Shown here: positions 46,423-59,012 of the stretch, piece by piece
Position numbering within the stretch: the stretch's first letter is position 1
Layout: each line of letters starts with the position of its first letter
Source: Malachius bipustulatus
Taxonomy: Eukaryota; Arthropoda; Insecta; Coleoptera; Melyridae
DNA length: 64,000 bases
Direction of reading: 5' to 3'
NCBI GenBank assembly: GCA_910589415.1
Contig: OU342639.1
Location: 25,428,268-25,492,267, forward strand
The notes under the pieces: generated by a model
Told to the model about the DNA's origin: nothing
Seen by the model: the letters and a program-made list of their open reading frames with translations, nothing else
The model's database searches: none
Made by a program: the position numbers and the translations under genes

Positions 46423-49189
46423 GTTCGATAAGGAACTAGCATCTTGAAAGAAGTAGTCAGTTTTAGTGAGACACACTTCAAATGCAATTGTCTGCCAAAT
46501 AGAGTAGGTTCGTGTAGCATTTTATCGAAAACTCAAAAAGGACGGAAAATTTTGTATTTATTGCGTTTAAAATTTTTAGAAAATGGCAGCCGTTAATCTC
46601 GGTGCTGAAGCCGATGAAATAAGTATGGTTTTAAATTTACAGTTTACCTTGTCCGCCAATTCGCGATCAACCTGTATAGCAGGGGTAGTGAGATTTTATG
46701 AACAGGTTTATAATTTAGAGTAGGTCTGAAAGGGAGAGCAGGTCCTAATTCATGCGTAATATATTCCTGTGGCAGAGTAAGGGAAAGGGTGAAATAGGTA
46801 AAAAGCTCTATAGGTATATGGGACGCGCGCTGACCGCTCGACATGAACGTTATGAATGTTTAGTTGACTGAATATGGATGTGTTTGCTTGAACAGTGCGG
46901 GCAAAACAATGAGGCTAAGTCGGAAACGTAGTAGCCTTTCAGGCGGTTAGCGTAGCTTTAGCCGCAGTAGTAGCAGTAGCCGCCCCCGGTTGGAGAGTCA
47001 CCGTCCGTGTAACCGATTCCCCGTAGTTAAACACCTCAGTTCATGTTTCATACATTTAAACGCTAACAAAGAACAATGGACGCATTTTCCGTGAAGCTGC
47101 TGCGCCCCGGCTAAATACCAGTTCTCGGTAAATGCCTATAATCGCCCATTTAACGCCCTGGCTGCCCCTAATATGCCGGACCAGAGTTTAAACCGAACGT
47201 TCGAATTAAATAAATCAACTTCCACCCAGGCGAAAAGAACAAAATAAAGGGGCTTAGTGGAAAACAATTCATTGTTCGAGTTTCAAACGCCGACTGCGCC
47301 AATTCTAAGAGAAATTAAGATAAAGTTGAGGAGAAAATTATAGCTTACAATAATTGATGATGTGCTATATATATAAATTATCAATTCTTTTCTTACTATT
47401 ATACCGGATACATGATGCATGATATACACAGAATGCATGATGGTGGTTACAGCTTATACCTACCTATTGAATGAATGATAATATAAAAATTTTGAGGGTC
47501 GCTGGGGTACCTAATATTTTGTCTAATTCTATAACTCGATGCAAATTTGAATTAATAATTAGTTACAATTAATTGAATGTTGGGAACAGAAATAATCTAC
47601 CACTGTAACATTGAAAAGGGAAATATAAATCGAGGAAAAACAAATTATACTCGGATAAGATCTGAACGTTTGTAAAAATTTCATGCTTACCTTACATTAA
47701 CCTGTTACTTCTGTATAGAGGTGTGTAAATACATATGGCGACGCGCACTGACATAAATTATATCAAAAGTCAAAACCATGGATACATCAAGGGGATACGT
47801 CCCCTCAACGTTTCTCCCATACTGAACATTTTTATCTACCTGTACGGTGGTCTATTTATCAACCCTATTTTTGCTCGGAGCGACATGAATGTGCTATTTC
47901 GTTATTAATCTAATCTAAATTACACACCACGTCGGTTAAAGATGGCGAGGAGAGTCATAAAGAAAATAATTCAATCATGCTACAAAACCGTCACTGGTTC
48001 TTCTGATAATAAGTTGAAAAACAGCTGACGGAGAAGTTTCTTGACCTACATAGACAAACTATTCTTCTTATATAGATTGCTATCAAACACCATAAGCAAG
48101 ATTAATTTTAAAAGGAAGTATTTCCGAGTTTAGCTTAACACGCGAACATTGGTGACACGTAACTTCATGAATCTCTGTCTAGGAATTTTACAAATGAAAT
48201 CATTTAGGCAATTTATATATTTCAGAAATCATGGCTGTTTTATTAAATCAAATACTTGGCGCAACTCTACTGATTATCGAAATCAAGCACTAAAAAACAT
48301 ATTGATTTTTGTTATTGAAGCCTGGAAATCCATGATCAATTTGATGACTTTTAATTTTACCCTAAATTGACTCTTTACAGGTGATTCGGAACTAGGGGCC
48401 CAACTATACCTCATGGCCGAAATACCGTGCAGTAACTCACATTTGCCGCTTTTCCGAAATCGCCCACTTAAGTCTTGCTCTATATCTTTACTATGCCTAA
48501 GCCAAGACTTTACATGGAGGCGTGATCTATAGGAGGCCAATCAGCCCTTAATCAATATCGATCAATTCTCGATCAAATATTTCCAGAACAGCTCGTCTAA
48601 TCACTGCCTTACTTATACAGAAAAACTTGAAATAAAATGCACAAAAACCCTGTTAAGCCTATGTTTGGTTGTTTTAAAATTGTTTTCAAGCGTCTAGATT
48701 GAAGCCCATACGTTTTTTCACTCAATTCCTTTGTCTCATGACACTGCATAACCCTTAAAAGTTTGGTCTTATAGTTATGAATCACCCTAATATGTATTAT
48801 TGATTACTCGCATTGATCCTTCCAGCTTGACTCATCTACTTTCAAAGCTGGACCCTTTGACAAAACATGCACTTACAGATTTATGCGTGGTTTAATTATT
48901 CGTTGCAGAAGAGAGAAGGGTACATATTTGCGGACATTCTCGCATTTATTAAATTTATGAGAATCGCTTTTTTGTTGTTCGAGTGAGAAATTAAAAAAAT
49001 AGCTGTATCTTTCTTAATGGTACCATTATCGTCAGTGATTAACTGGATGCTTAGTAGAAGCACCTTTTAGCATTCTTAATAAATTTAGTAAATGATAAGC
49101 TTAATAAAAAATTTAAGAAAATATAAATGCTTCATCGATTTAATTTGTTATATAAATTGACTTTACAGGGTATTTTTCGTCTGTTTCAG
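46423..49189. other. Probable intron or intergenic DNA
   Basis: A GC-richer, apparently single-copy stretch lies at 46840-47200 (GGCGGTTAGCGTAGC, CCGCCCCCGG), with no open exon. At 48410-48450 there is a diverged copy of the sequence next to the 39522 hairpin. The end forms the pyrimidine-rich acceptor of the exon at 49190. Confidence 0.4.
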
Positions 49190-49313
49190 ATGTACCGGAT
49201 CCGCCTGGGAAGCCGCTAATAGTTAGTTTCACATCGCGCTCAGTAAATCTTTCCTGGGCTCCTTCACAGGACACTCACCACAGTTTTATAACTCACTACA
49301 TAATTCATACCAG
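49190..49313 (+). CDS. Internal exon, start of a fibronectin type III domain
   Basis: The exon is preceded by TTTTTCGTCTGTTTCAG and followed by CAG/GTAAGG, both near-consensus splice sites. The 124 bases read in one frame (entered in phase 1, left in phase 2) as VPDPPGKPLIVSF, then RSVNLSWAP, then FITHYIIHT. This is the first half of an FN3 sandwich: the PxxPGxP A-strand, the SVxLSW B-strand with its conserved Trp, and the start of the C-strand with Tyr. A phase-1 intron just before PPGxP is the usual FN3 boundary. FN3 repeats of this type occur in insect neuronal cell-surface receptors (Sidekick, contactin, receptor tyrosine phosphatases). A Sidekick-like protein is my best guess but is not shown. 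No neighbouring exon was found, so the introns exceed several kb. Confidence 0.7.
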
Positions 49314-49626
49314 GTAAGGATTCACATCGAATTTATACAATTTGCTGTTTCTGTTTTGAGTTGCATAGGAAGTATGTAATTTTACCCTCATTCGTATAAA
49401 CGGGAAGCTATCTTATTTATTAGATACACGTTATTTGGATGGTTCTCTTAATGGGGAACCAATCGAATAGGGGTTGACGTTAATTAGGAATTTTTAATAG
49501 GTCGGCTTGTAAGACCGAAAAGCCGAAATCTGGACGAAGGACCAGGGTAGAGGATACACCGGGAGATAATAGACAGGATTAATAATAACTATTATGGTTT
49601 TTAAATATTGTACTCGCTGTCTACTT
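49314..49626. other. Start of downstream intron
   Basis: Intron sequence following the GTAAGG donor; nothing else seen. Confidence 0.5.
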
Positions 49627-50166
49627 TCATACCACTATGACCCGTGCGGGAGATGCGGAAGTCTTCAAATAAATGCAATCTTTCGAATAGGGGCAATGTA
49701 CTGCATGTACCACAACCACGAAAGCGATCGTTTTTTTTTTTTTAATAGGACACGATATTGACGAATTTACGAATGCGGGAGCTGCGACGATTTCCACAGC
49801 AACTGACGAAGAGTTGGCTTGCTCGTCCTTGAAACTGCTCACTGCACTCTTCCTTGATTCGTACTGATCTTGGTTGTGAATGTTGGAAGATCCATTCTCA
49901 CCAATCGCACTACGCGTATGAGTATGTCCTCTTGCCGTGAAAACCATAATTTTAAAGGGATGGGCAGTAAGGGTCGGGCGAGCAAAGGATAAATTTCGTA
50001 AGGAAAAATTAGACCCATGAAAACTCCCTTTAGTCAATACTTTTCCGCCGGTGGCAGCAATAGTCGAGGGCCCAGGACGAACGCTGGCAAGGTCAAAAAA
50101 AAAAAATTTTAAAAATATTTTTTGTCTGATTAAAAAAAATGTTATCGAGTAATGGGTGAGCCTCAA
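49627..50166 (-). pseudogene. Unidentified 179-codon open frame, possible retrocopy
   Basis: This is the longest unassigned frame in the window. Residues ~25-145 (LASVRPGPSTIAATGG, later SSSVAVEIVAAPAFVN) have balanced, Ser/Ala-rich composition. Before them is an F/I-rich leader, which looks like chance. At 49733-49744 the frame runs through an A12 tract (minus strand; KKKK), which could be the poly(A) tail of a reverse-transcribed copy, with the frame continuing by chance beyond. I do not recognise the protein. A LINE ORF1 fragment is possible. Confidence 0.3.
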
Positions 50167-52417
50167 TTCTTTACGTTCAAAATCAAAAAGTAGAAATTTT
50201 TTTAGTAAATCAAGAACTCATCTTTATTATCTTACCAGAACTGTAAAAAGTGCACGTTTTTCTAACTTTTTGCTACTTTTGGGTGCCAGCTTAATACGTG
50301 TAAGATTATTCGATTGTTACTTTATTTTGGTTTTCGTATATCTACAACAGAGACATCTACTACACATCTAACATTACGTCATAAACAATGTCCTTAAATG
50401 CAGAGTAAGTTTAAGGTAGTTTGTAATTCCCAAATCATAGGAAGTAAATTTTCCATTACCAAGCGACAAACTAACAGACATAGTATACCTAGTTGTTGAT
50501 ATCTGAAAATGTACATCAGAGAATATTAGGATGAGTGTCTAGGTAGTAAATATTTCCGTTGAAACTCACAATGAAAATGATCAAATTGCTGACATCAATG
50601 AAATGTTTCAAGAGCGGCATAATCTCGGCCATAAATTATCCCAGCAGAATCTGTCAAGAACGTTTGTAAAAAACTGTTTGCCGGGAGGAACGAGGGGTAG
50701 ACAGGGTCGACAGCGGCGAGCATGGACGAATTATAAGCCGGTCGATCTGTCCGATCGTCCCTCTGCGATAATCACCTCTTGACAAGTGCGACGCATTTCA
50801 TTTCCATCATACCATTTAAATATAAATGCGGCATCTGGCGGTGTATGCGTGAGACCGAGACCCCGACGTCATGACAAATGTACGCCACTCTTCACAATAT
50901 TTAATCATACCCCACATGTCACAGACCGACCTAATTGCTGGACTCTCCTAGCACTTTCCTTGTTCAAGTCAAGTCAGCTGGTGAGAGTTTACACGACACG
51001 TCGATAATCTCTTTATTCTCATATCTTCTTTTTAGGGTCTTGATAATAAATCAACAAAGTATTGATGAGTTACAGAAATCAAGACAGAAAGGTCTTGAAT
51101 AGTGAAATCTTTGCTGAAAGGGAAAGTATTGTTCTGCGACAATACTTTTATTGTGGGTTTTGACATGAGGCCTTTTTTGCCATTTTGACACTGTCAAAAT
51201 GGGTAAATTTAATTGATTATGGTAGATAACCCTGCCATGTCCATGGTATTTAATATACGCCCGGTCCTTTGAGTATAGGAAGTAATTCCATGAAATTTGA
51301 GAATAATTATTCAAACGTTATGTTGTGAAGGAGTGTAACGTTCAATTCCACCCCCGAGAAATTTTCAGGGGAGAAAAAAAATAAAAAAAAAAAATAGGAG
51401 GAGGTATTTAGATGTTTCGTTTGGTTGTAAGTGAATCTGTTGTCGAGGACTGGTAAATGTGGGAATATTCCGTTCCAGAGATTCTGCCTCGAAGAAATGA
51501 CATTGGAATTGAAGATGCTGCATATTCAAATTTTTGTATTACCCTTTCAACTATATGTAAGCTGTGAGGAGTAAAGGGTTAAACTTATGAGAGGACGAGT
51601 CGCTTTGAGGATGTAATGCCTCGTCTAACGCGTCTAGTCGATAAGATTAATGATTATGCAGAAAAGGAGCTTGGCTGTCGACTTAATGCGGTAAAAAGTA
51701 GCAGGAATGTCTAAAATATTAGGTACAGTTTAGTTTTGACTAATGTCTGTCGCATGATTATCCACAAAAATGTTATTATTTTAAGAAATATTTGCAATAC
51801 GTATAATTATAACTGAAAATTGACTGAACATGACGTGCGTATAGTCGGTCAATCACCACAAAAAAGGGGAGGACTATAGTGACATGAACGACCTTTTTAC
51901 CGTTAGCATGCGGAATAAAAACTGAAGGGTTCAATATCTACAATTGAATTCGGAAAGTACTCAAACAAATAATCACTCTAGACCCTACATCATCATATCT
52001 ACAGGTGATTAATTATCATTTCCACTAGAAATACCTACTTAAAGCTTTATTCGTTAAAGGGTAATGGTTCTAGCTTTATCCAATACATTATTATAGCTGT
52101 TCAAAGTATAGAATTCGTAATACTTATTATAGTGTACATAAATATTATCGGATCATAGCTATAACATGAATTTTATTATTTGATTCTACACTATTATCGC
52201 TTATTAGGTTTAATATTTGAAATTAACATCTCCATAATTGTGAAGCTTATTATAGGGTTTTAAGGATTTTTTTATTATTGCCACCATTTTGCAAATATTC
52301 ATGTATTTTCTAGTTCTGAACATTATTCAAACAAAATAGGAATTACTTCCGGATCTTCAGAAACGCGTTTTTATTCCAGCATGATCTACTCTTAAAGGAT
52401 GTGCAAATCAAGGAATA
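50167..52417. other. Intron or intergenic DNA, GC-richer patch
   Basis: 50640-50960 is GC-richer and repeat-free (CGATCTGTCCGATCG, GCGGCATCTGGCGG) and could be a conserved regulatory stretch of the host gene. An A-rich tract lies at 51375-51397. Otherwise nothing is recognised. Confidence 0.35.
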
Positions 52418-52934
52418 TACAGGGTGATTCATAAAAGATGGATCAAACAAAACAGGGTGATAGAGGAGCTCAATACGCATCTATCTGACCCCTATATGTG
52501 TTATTCGAAATTTGATAGTTTGGGAGTTTTCATCATTTAAGTATATTTCCAGAAGAGCCTGATTTTGTTATGCTTCCTGGAACAGCTCGGTCTAGCTTGA
52601 TGGAATTTTCCAAAGGTGTATTCAAAAAATGAGCCTATCACACTGTATGTGAGCTACCTCAATGCAACTGGCACAATTGGCTAAAAAAAAATAGTTCATG
52701 AAAATTACATTTTCATGATCATTGAAGCAGAAAAATTATCTTTTACTTAACAACGCTCCTGTTGAAAATTATTGGTTAAAATTTTTTATTAGCACATGTT
52801 TAAAAACTTCTCTGTTCCACTGGCAATCTACGAATTTCATTGTTTCTCATATCAAAGAAATAATGCAAAATGAAAAAGGCGATATATTTTCTGGTCAGAT
52901 TCATTTACATGTAGCATCACTCTAAACAGATTTT

Positions 52935-53300
52935 AATGTCGATAGTTTTTTATGATACATGAACTCCTTGTTATGCCCCCAGAGAAAAAAGTCGATCGGA
53001 TTCAAGTCCGGGGACATTGAAGGTTACGCTAACGGTCCTTCATGTCCAACACTTGTCAGAAAGAAATTGGTCGAAAATTTCTTACATTTATCACGTAATG
53101 CATGGCTTAAGGCTCCATCATTATGGAGAAACATCCGCTGTCTTGTTTGTAAATTCACGTCTTCCAGAAGAATAGGCAGCTCATTTCGCAATAGGTTTAG
53201 ATATAATTCACCGCGTAACTGCAAAGGTTGTCCGACCATAATTTCGGGCCATCTTTTAACACTAAACTTGTACTGAAAGTTAAGACGATGAATCATTTAA
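52935..53300 (-). pseudogene. Mariner-type transposase C-terminal part (left arm)
   Basis: From 53296 downwards the frame includes LNLLRNELPILLEDVNLQ, then RQRMFLHNDGALSHALRD, which carries the second catalytic Asp (HNDGAxxH). It then reads GHEGPLA and, after a stop, SPDLNPIDFFLWG with the third catalytic Asp, followed by HNKEFMYHKK. This order is diagnostic of Tc1/mariner-superfamily (DDxD) transposases. The N-terminal HTH region and the first Asp are missing and the frame is broken, so it is inactive. Confidence 0.85.
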
Positions 53301-54759
53301 GGTGTCATTTCTACTAAAGTTGGACTCGCCCGTCTAAAGAAAATTATACCAAAAAATTTAAGATTTTTTCTCTATCCCTCTTTAGTAGGTACTCCTTTCT
53401 CATCACTCTTTCCACAATGATGGAGCTCTAAGCCATTGCGCGATAAAATGTAAGAAACAGTCTAAACCTGTAACGTTCTATTTTAGAACTGTTACAATTG
53501 TTATTAATTTTTATACCATAGTAGTTGGCTCTTTATTTCATTTCTTAGAAATTTAAATTCACCGCCTTTCGTCCCGTAGGTAGGTACGTTATTATTAATT
53601 TTATAAATCGATGTCGTTCTCCGCGATCGAAGCAAAAATGCTATCGGGAAAGGGAACGTTATCTGGTCAGGTCCGACGTCGGCATCGCGATATACCTACT
53701 ACCATCGAGAAGCCTGACGGCCGAATTATATTTTTGGTTTCCCGTAATTTTGCTAATTTTTTCTTAAATTATTTCAATATGTGCGGTTTAACCGGTAAGT
53801 TTCTATAATTCATTAATTGTTAATCTATATTTTTTAACCCGTATTATTATTCATAATATAAAAACTTTGCCTCAAGTATTTCAGCTCATGAGTGCCGGTG
53901 TTAATGTAATGAAGGGAAGACGATATCTGCACGAGATGACGTTTTGTCTTAATTATCAAAATTTTACTCAAATTTATTAAATTTTCTCCTTAAACAAACT
54001 GCTTATTGCATGTTGGTTTTGCTTTTCGGTCAAGAGATATAGTTCAGAAATTAAAGTCAGTACGTTTTTTTTTTGATCACATTCTACGCATCTTGGCAGA
54101 TATCGCGAGTTTTTCTATATAATTAGACCACCGTTTAATTCACCTGAATTTCCACAGCGGATCCCTAGGAGCCTGAAATTTGATAAAATCCAAGCTGATA
54201 TCTATACGCTCCACTCAGAAGTTTTTTTGCAAGATTTGAAGACTCCCTCTGAAACCGAGGACATATATTTCTGATCTCCTTTGTTATACCTACCGGAACT
54301 CAGTTACTGAACCTAATCGAACCAAATCGGATTCTCAAGATAAGTGGACATACCTACCTAAATTACAAACAATAGTTTCGATCGTCATTTTCAATATTAT
54401 TTTCTCTTCACTTTAATTTTCATTTCACTCAATGTCTCTTGCGTTAATGTAATTAATAACTCAATTTAAGTAGTGTAAACCAGAAGCAATACTTATAATG
54501 TAATTGGCAGCGTTTTTTTTTATTGTTATTATTTCATAATTTATTTCTGTGTATCGGATGAATTTTTCCTTGTAAAATTTATTTCCATATTTTGTTATTA
54601 AACTATTTTTTTTGTTGATCTCAGGTTGCTTGATATCCTTTCCCCACTGTAACTTGCCCACGACCCTGGTGGAAACTCATGATTTAATTTTTTATTTAAA
54701 TTACAAATAGTTATCTATTAAATCCCTAAAGTAAACGTTACAAACCAAAGTTTTCCTGA

Positions 54760-55010
54760 TAAGTGGATTGGGGGCGTTGGACCGATAACATGGACTCCTA
54801 TAGGTCTCTTGACTTGAATCCGCTCGAAATTTTTCCTCTGGAGTCATTATAAGGAGTTGATGTATTGTAAAAAATACTCCTGCTTAGAAGAATTGGGAAG
54901 GAAGTTGGCGGAGACCAAAGGAACAGTCAAAAATAACAGAAAAGCGTTCCGAAGGTTAAAGACAGTTTTTGAAAAAAGTTTCGTAGATATGTATATTTTT
55001 TTAAATCTTT
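54760..55010 (+). pseudogene. Mariner-type transposase C-terminal part (right arm)
   Basis: WIGGVGPITWTP is followed by a degraded SPDLNP block, FFLWSHYKELMY and a helical tail (EELGRKLAETKGTVKNNRKA). It corresponds to the last quarter of the left-arm copy but lies on the opposite strand. The catalytic Asp block is mutated and a stop is present. Confidence 0.7.
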
Positions 55011-55737
55011 TGTTCTATTGACATTTACATTAATAAACCGTTTACAATGTTGCGACATGTAATTGAATCTAAGCGGGAAAAACTCCTTTTTCATTTTGTA
55101 TTTTGCATAATTTCTTTGATGAGAATGAAATAGGCCTAGCTCGATGAAAGTTGTAGGGTATAGATTCCCATGTCGAACACAGAAGTTTTTGAAACATGTT
55201 CAAAAAATAAATTATTCCTAATAATTTTCAACAGGAGCGCTACTGTTGAAGTAAACGATAATTTTTCGGCTTCAATAAAATGTTTATGATTTTTTTTTTC
55301 TAATTGTCTCCGTTGCATTGGAGAAGTCATATACACGATTTATGAGAGGCCCATGATTTGACCACACCTCTGAAAAATTTCATCAAACTAAGCAGAGCTG
55401 GTCAGTCAGCAGGACAAAATCTCTCTGGAAAATCAGGTTCTTCTGAAAATATACTTAAATTATGATAATTCGGATGACACTATCACCCTGCTTCGTTTGA
55501 TCCATCCTTAATGAATCACCCTGTATATACAGGGAGCTAGAAAGTCACGAAGAAGTAGGTACCCATGCTCTATTAGTGATGAAGAAATTTTGACTTAAAA
55601 TATATTTGACCTAAGGAAATACTTTTCATAATCTAAGTCATAGCTGGCTATGACATTCTTTAAATAGGTTTTTTTATCTAAGTACGATGATATAAATGGA
55701 TTCTTTCAAATAAAGAAGTTATGATGACTTTTACGTT

Positions 55738-56028
55738 TTTTTTTTTTTTTTTTTTTTATTTTTTTTTTTAAAAAGAGGGAGCATCGGTCTTAACTGTGTA
55801 GGTAAGACATAGTCGCTCCACTCTGGTAATTTGGCTTTGAGACGAACTCTTTAGCCACACACACTTTAAATTATATTTTGCCATTTAAACGTTCGATCGC
55901 TTGTTTTACTTTTCACAGACATTCGAAAATGAATCTGAAAAGTAAAGCGGGCCGAGGTGAGTTTCGAACCCGCGATCTAAGGCTTCGTGAGCCAGCGAAG
56001 AACCACTGGGCCACGGAAGTCACTAGAT
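55738..56028 (-). mobile_element. tRNA-derived SINE, minus strand
   Basis: In complement the head reads GTGGCCCAGTGGTTC (A box) and GGGTTCGAAACTC (B box), followed by a body ending in GTGGAGCGACTATGTCTTAC...CCGATGCTCCCTCTTTTT and a poly(A) tail (the T run at 55738-55770). A 9-bp duplication, TTTTACGTT, flanks it (55729-55737 and 56029-56037). About 290 bp including the tail. Confidence 0.85.
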
Positions 56029-56055
56029 TTTTACGTTGATAAATCGAAATATGAG

Positions 56056-56288
56056 CACACCGGTGGCCGAGTGGTTCAGTGGGCGGTCTGCTTAATCACT
56101 GGACCTGGCGGACTGAGTTCGATTCTCGGTGAAGGCTCTGGGTGTTTGTGCTGTCCTTTCTACTATTTATTTGGCATACTTGAGGCTGGGTGTATGAGCA
56201 AGAGGCTCCAAACCCATATTACCGGTGTGGAGCGACTTTGTCTTAACTACATAGTGAAGACCGATGCTCCCCCTTTAGAAAAAAAAAA
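56056..56288 (+). mobile_element. tRNA-derived SINE, plus strand
   Basis: The head reads GGTGGCCGAGTGGTTCAG (A box) and GAGTTCGATTCTC (B box), with spacing and an extra arm like tRNA-Ser/Leu. The body ends GTGGAGCGACTTTGTCTTAACTACATAGTGAAGACCGATGCTCCCCCTTT and an A10 tail. The 3' ~70 bp match those of the neighbouring minus-strand SINE, so they are the same family, arranged head to head ~30 bp apart. Confidence 0.85.
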
Positions 56289-56424
56289 TGTCAATAAATG
56301 TCAAAAAAAAACATCTAGAAACCCATGAAGATTTTCAAAAAAGGAGAAAACTTGCCCTTATTCATTTCAGACTATTATTGTTTACATTTGCTGGGTTTTA
56401 AATCAAACCTTCGGTATAACTATG

Positions 56425-56880
56425 CAAAATTTTGAATTATTGTAAAACTTACGGGTAACTTTGAATTTTCGTCAAAAGAATCTCCTAAAGTCACGTGGTT
56501 TGTACAGGGTGAATTTTTAAAGATCGCGACAACTTTTTTCTCTACACTCGCAAGACATTTTGGTAAAATTTTTGGTAAATTTTTATATTTTCTTAAATCT
56601 AAAAAATAACACAAAAAGGTAACTTAGTAAAAAAATACTTTTATCAATAAGATATATCATATAGTCTATTGTTTATAATAATCTGACAGTTCTTAAAATT
56701 GAACAAAAATTTTTTTGTTCTACATTTTGGGGGAAAACTAAAAACAATATAAAATTTGACAAATTTCAACATGCTGTATTGAATGGCAACAACTTTCCAT
56801 GTATTGAATCAATATTGCAAAAAATTTAAACTATTAAAGCGATTGATGGGCAAGATGGTCTTTTCTCCCTAGGGACAACC
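56425..56880 (-). mobile_element. Diverged relative of the outer hairpin-ended family
   Basis: AATTTTCGTCAAAAGAATCTCCTAAAGTCACGTGGTTTGTACAGGGTG parallels the unit near 415-470. The block ends in AAAGCGATTGATGGGCAAGATGGTCTTTTC, matching the 5' end of the family near 1943-1975 (GCGATTGATGCGCAAGAAGG). The two landmarks are in the right order and orientation but closer together, so this is a shortened, old copy or a sister family. Confidence 0.45.
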
Positions 56881-59012
56881 GCGACACTTTTTAATTCTTG
56901 GCTTGACTCACTTGTGGGCTTTTAAATTTTAATATTGTCATTCTATTTTACTAAATGTCAGTTTTATTGTACTTATTTTTAAACCACTATAATTGTTAGT
57001 AGTATGTATTTAGTTAAAATTAAAATCTAATAAAATTTTTGATATTTTCATGTGACATTCAAAGTTAGTGGAATTATAATAAATTTCCCTACAGTAAGCG
57101 ATCTGGTACACTTCAGTAGTAAGTTAATTACAAGTCAGGAACTATTATTGAGAAAATGCATGAAGGTCCATTGATGAGCTAGTCGTTAGAGGTCTATTAT
57201 AAATTTTCCCTCCCACAAAATCCAGTTATGTAAATAATGACATTATACCTTATTAATGATGAACAACTAAAGCTAGTGTAGGACTAAATGATGTGTGTCT
57301 TATCTATAGTTATAGCGCTAGGTGTTATAATTGACCCCTTTGTGTAGGTTATTAAATGTTCGGTTGAAATCAGCTTAAAAATCAGAATTTCAAGGGAAAT
57401 CAGTGAGTCGGGTTTTTTTAATAAACGCCTTCGGAATTGAATAATAGCTTGGAGCAACTTCAATTAAATTGAATTTGGTGGAGCGGGAGGGGGTGAGTTA
57501 AATTTGCATCAGAAACCACCTTGCGCTAGCATTCAGGGGCGCCCATTATTGGAATTGAGAAATATCTTGAACAAAGTTTATTTGTAGTTTATTGAAGTGA
57601 ATTTCGTCTACCAGCTCTTGGATTCGTTTACTCAAGTTCGCCACTTGATTCATAAATCCTATATCTTAAAAATTGATGCGATGCAAATTAATCAACTCTT
57701 CATTAATTATTATTTGCGAGGAAGATTCAGAATATTGATAGCAGTTTTTCATCCCTCCTTACAGTAAAATTGTTTTATTCAGGTCGAAGCTGGATTTTTT
57801 TATTTATGGGAACAAAAAAATAATGGCATTTACAGCTCCTTTGGTCTGAAGAGCAATCGATTCACAAACATAAACACAATAGGGTCAAGCGAAATATGGC
57901 AATTTTGATATATAGCGCTGTGACTTATTTAACGGAAAAGTCTAGAAATAAATCAAAGACCCTTTTGGAAGTTAATCAATATGGAGGATTCAGCAAAAAT
58001 GGACAACGAGCAATACCAAAAGTACAAAACTACTGGTTTTTAATTAATGGGAATAATTACTCTCGTGGACGTCACTTGTTAATTGCTCCTTGCCGCGGCG
58101 ATGTAAAATAAGGAAAGTAAAATTATGCCTGATTAATGGTCATGATGTGATCGACACAAATTTAAAAAATAATTAATAGCTTAAGCTCTTAATTGTAGCT
58201 ATACTAGACTTTGAAAGACGTTGACAAGAATAAACGTGTGAGAATTTCCACTCTCAGACCACACTTTTACTTTTTCAGATCATAATGAAGTACCTACGTA
58301 TCCGCTGATGAAAGGAAATAATATATGGAGGAATATAAATATTTTATGGGTTGAATTGAAAGAAAAATTTGAATACTCACTCGACTGGGATTCAGTCCCG
58401 TATAAATTCCCAACAAGCTAACCGCTACAGAAATCTCCGGTAACGTATTCTTCATCGCAGAATAAAAGAGAACTGTAAGGAAGAAATTTCTTAATAAGAA
58501 ATTATGAGATAGATTCCGGAAAAATATAATTTTAAGATTAACGCGTTTCTCAGTATAAAAATTGTTAACGAGGCGATGAAAAACTCCAATTCAGTTTTCT
58601 CCATTTATTAAGTACACTTGAAAAAATAAATGCAGCAGTAGTTTTATCGGGTTTGCTTTGAAACTCGGTCGGATTAAATCGCATCAGCGACGAGCAGGAT
58701 AATAAAGGAATTCTCAAGTAAAGATCAGCGACTCACTGCAATCTCTGGTAATTTATTTATTATTTAGTTCAATTCCCTTCATCCTTTCTAAGTAGTTAAA
58801 ATGACTTACAAATTAGTTTTTTGCGAGAATGAAAATCCATCCTGTGATAGAGGTGAATCACTGAATAATAATAATTGAATAATATGCATTCTGTGCCTGT
58901 AGAGTGTGGATTCTTCTTATATGTTACTCGTAAATTCTACAAAAAGCAATATACGCATACCTACTTCAGTATATGACTCTTATTGAACGTCAGAGTCTCA
59001 CTGAAATTTGAC
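56881..59012. other. No gene recognised
   Basis: AT-rich DNA. Short frames such as 57896-58111 have no known domain. GGATTCAGTCCC near 58390 has a weak B-box look only. Confidence 0.35.

Larger units (their letters stand above)
52420..55523. mobile_element. Inverted dimer of mariner-type transposon 3' halves
   Basis: Both ends are CAGGGTGATTCAT-x-A-AxGATGGATCAAAC, flanked by TA (52418-52419 and 55524-55525), the target of the Tc1/mariner superfamily. The mirror extends ~500 bp inwards from each end, and each arm contains the C-terminal part of a transposase gene pointing outwards: minus at 52935-53300, plus at 54760-55010. The central 1.4 kb (53300-54760) has no recognisable transposase. This differs from a normal element, where one gene lies between a 5' and a 3' end; here both ends are the same 3' end. 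Confidence 0.8.

Noticed and set aside
53611..53808. Frame in the centre of the inverted mariner dimer as a transposase N-terminus
   Set aside because: No helix-turn-helix or catalytic motif can be seen.
58380..58460. tRNA-like sequence, minus strand
   Set aside because: Only a weak B box (GGACTGAATCC) and a poor A box; no closing stem.
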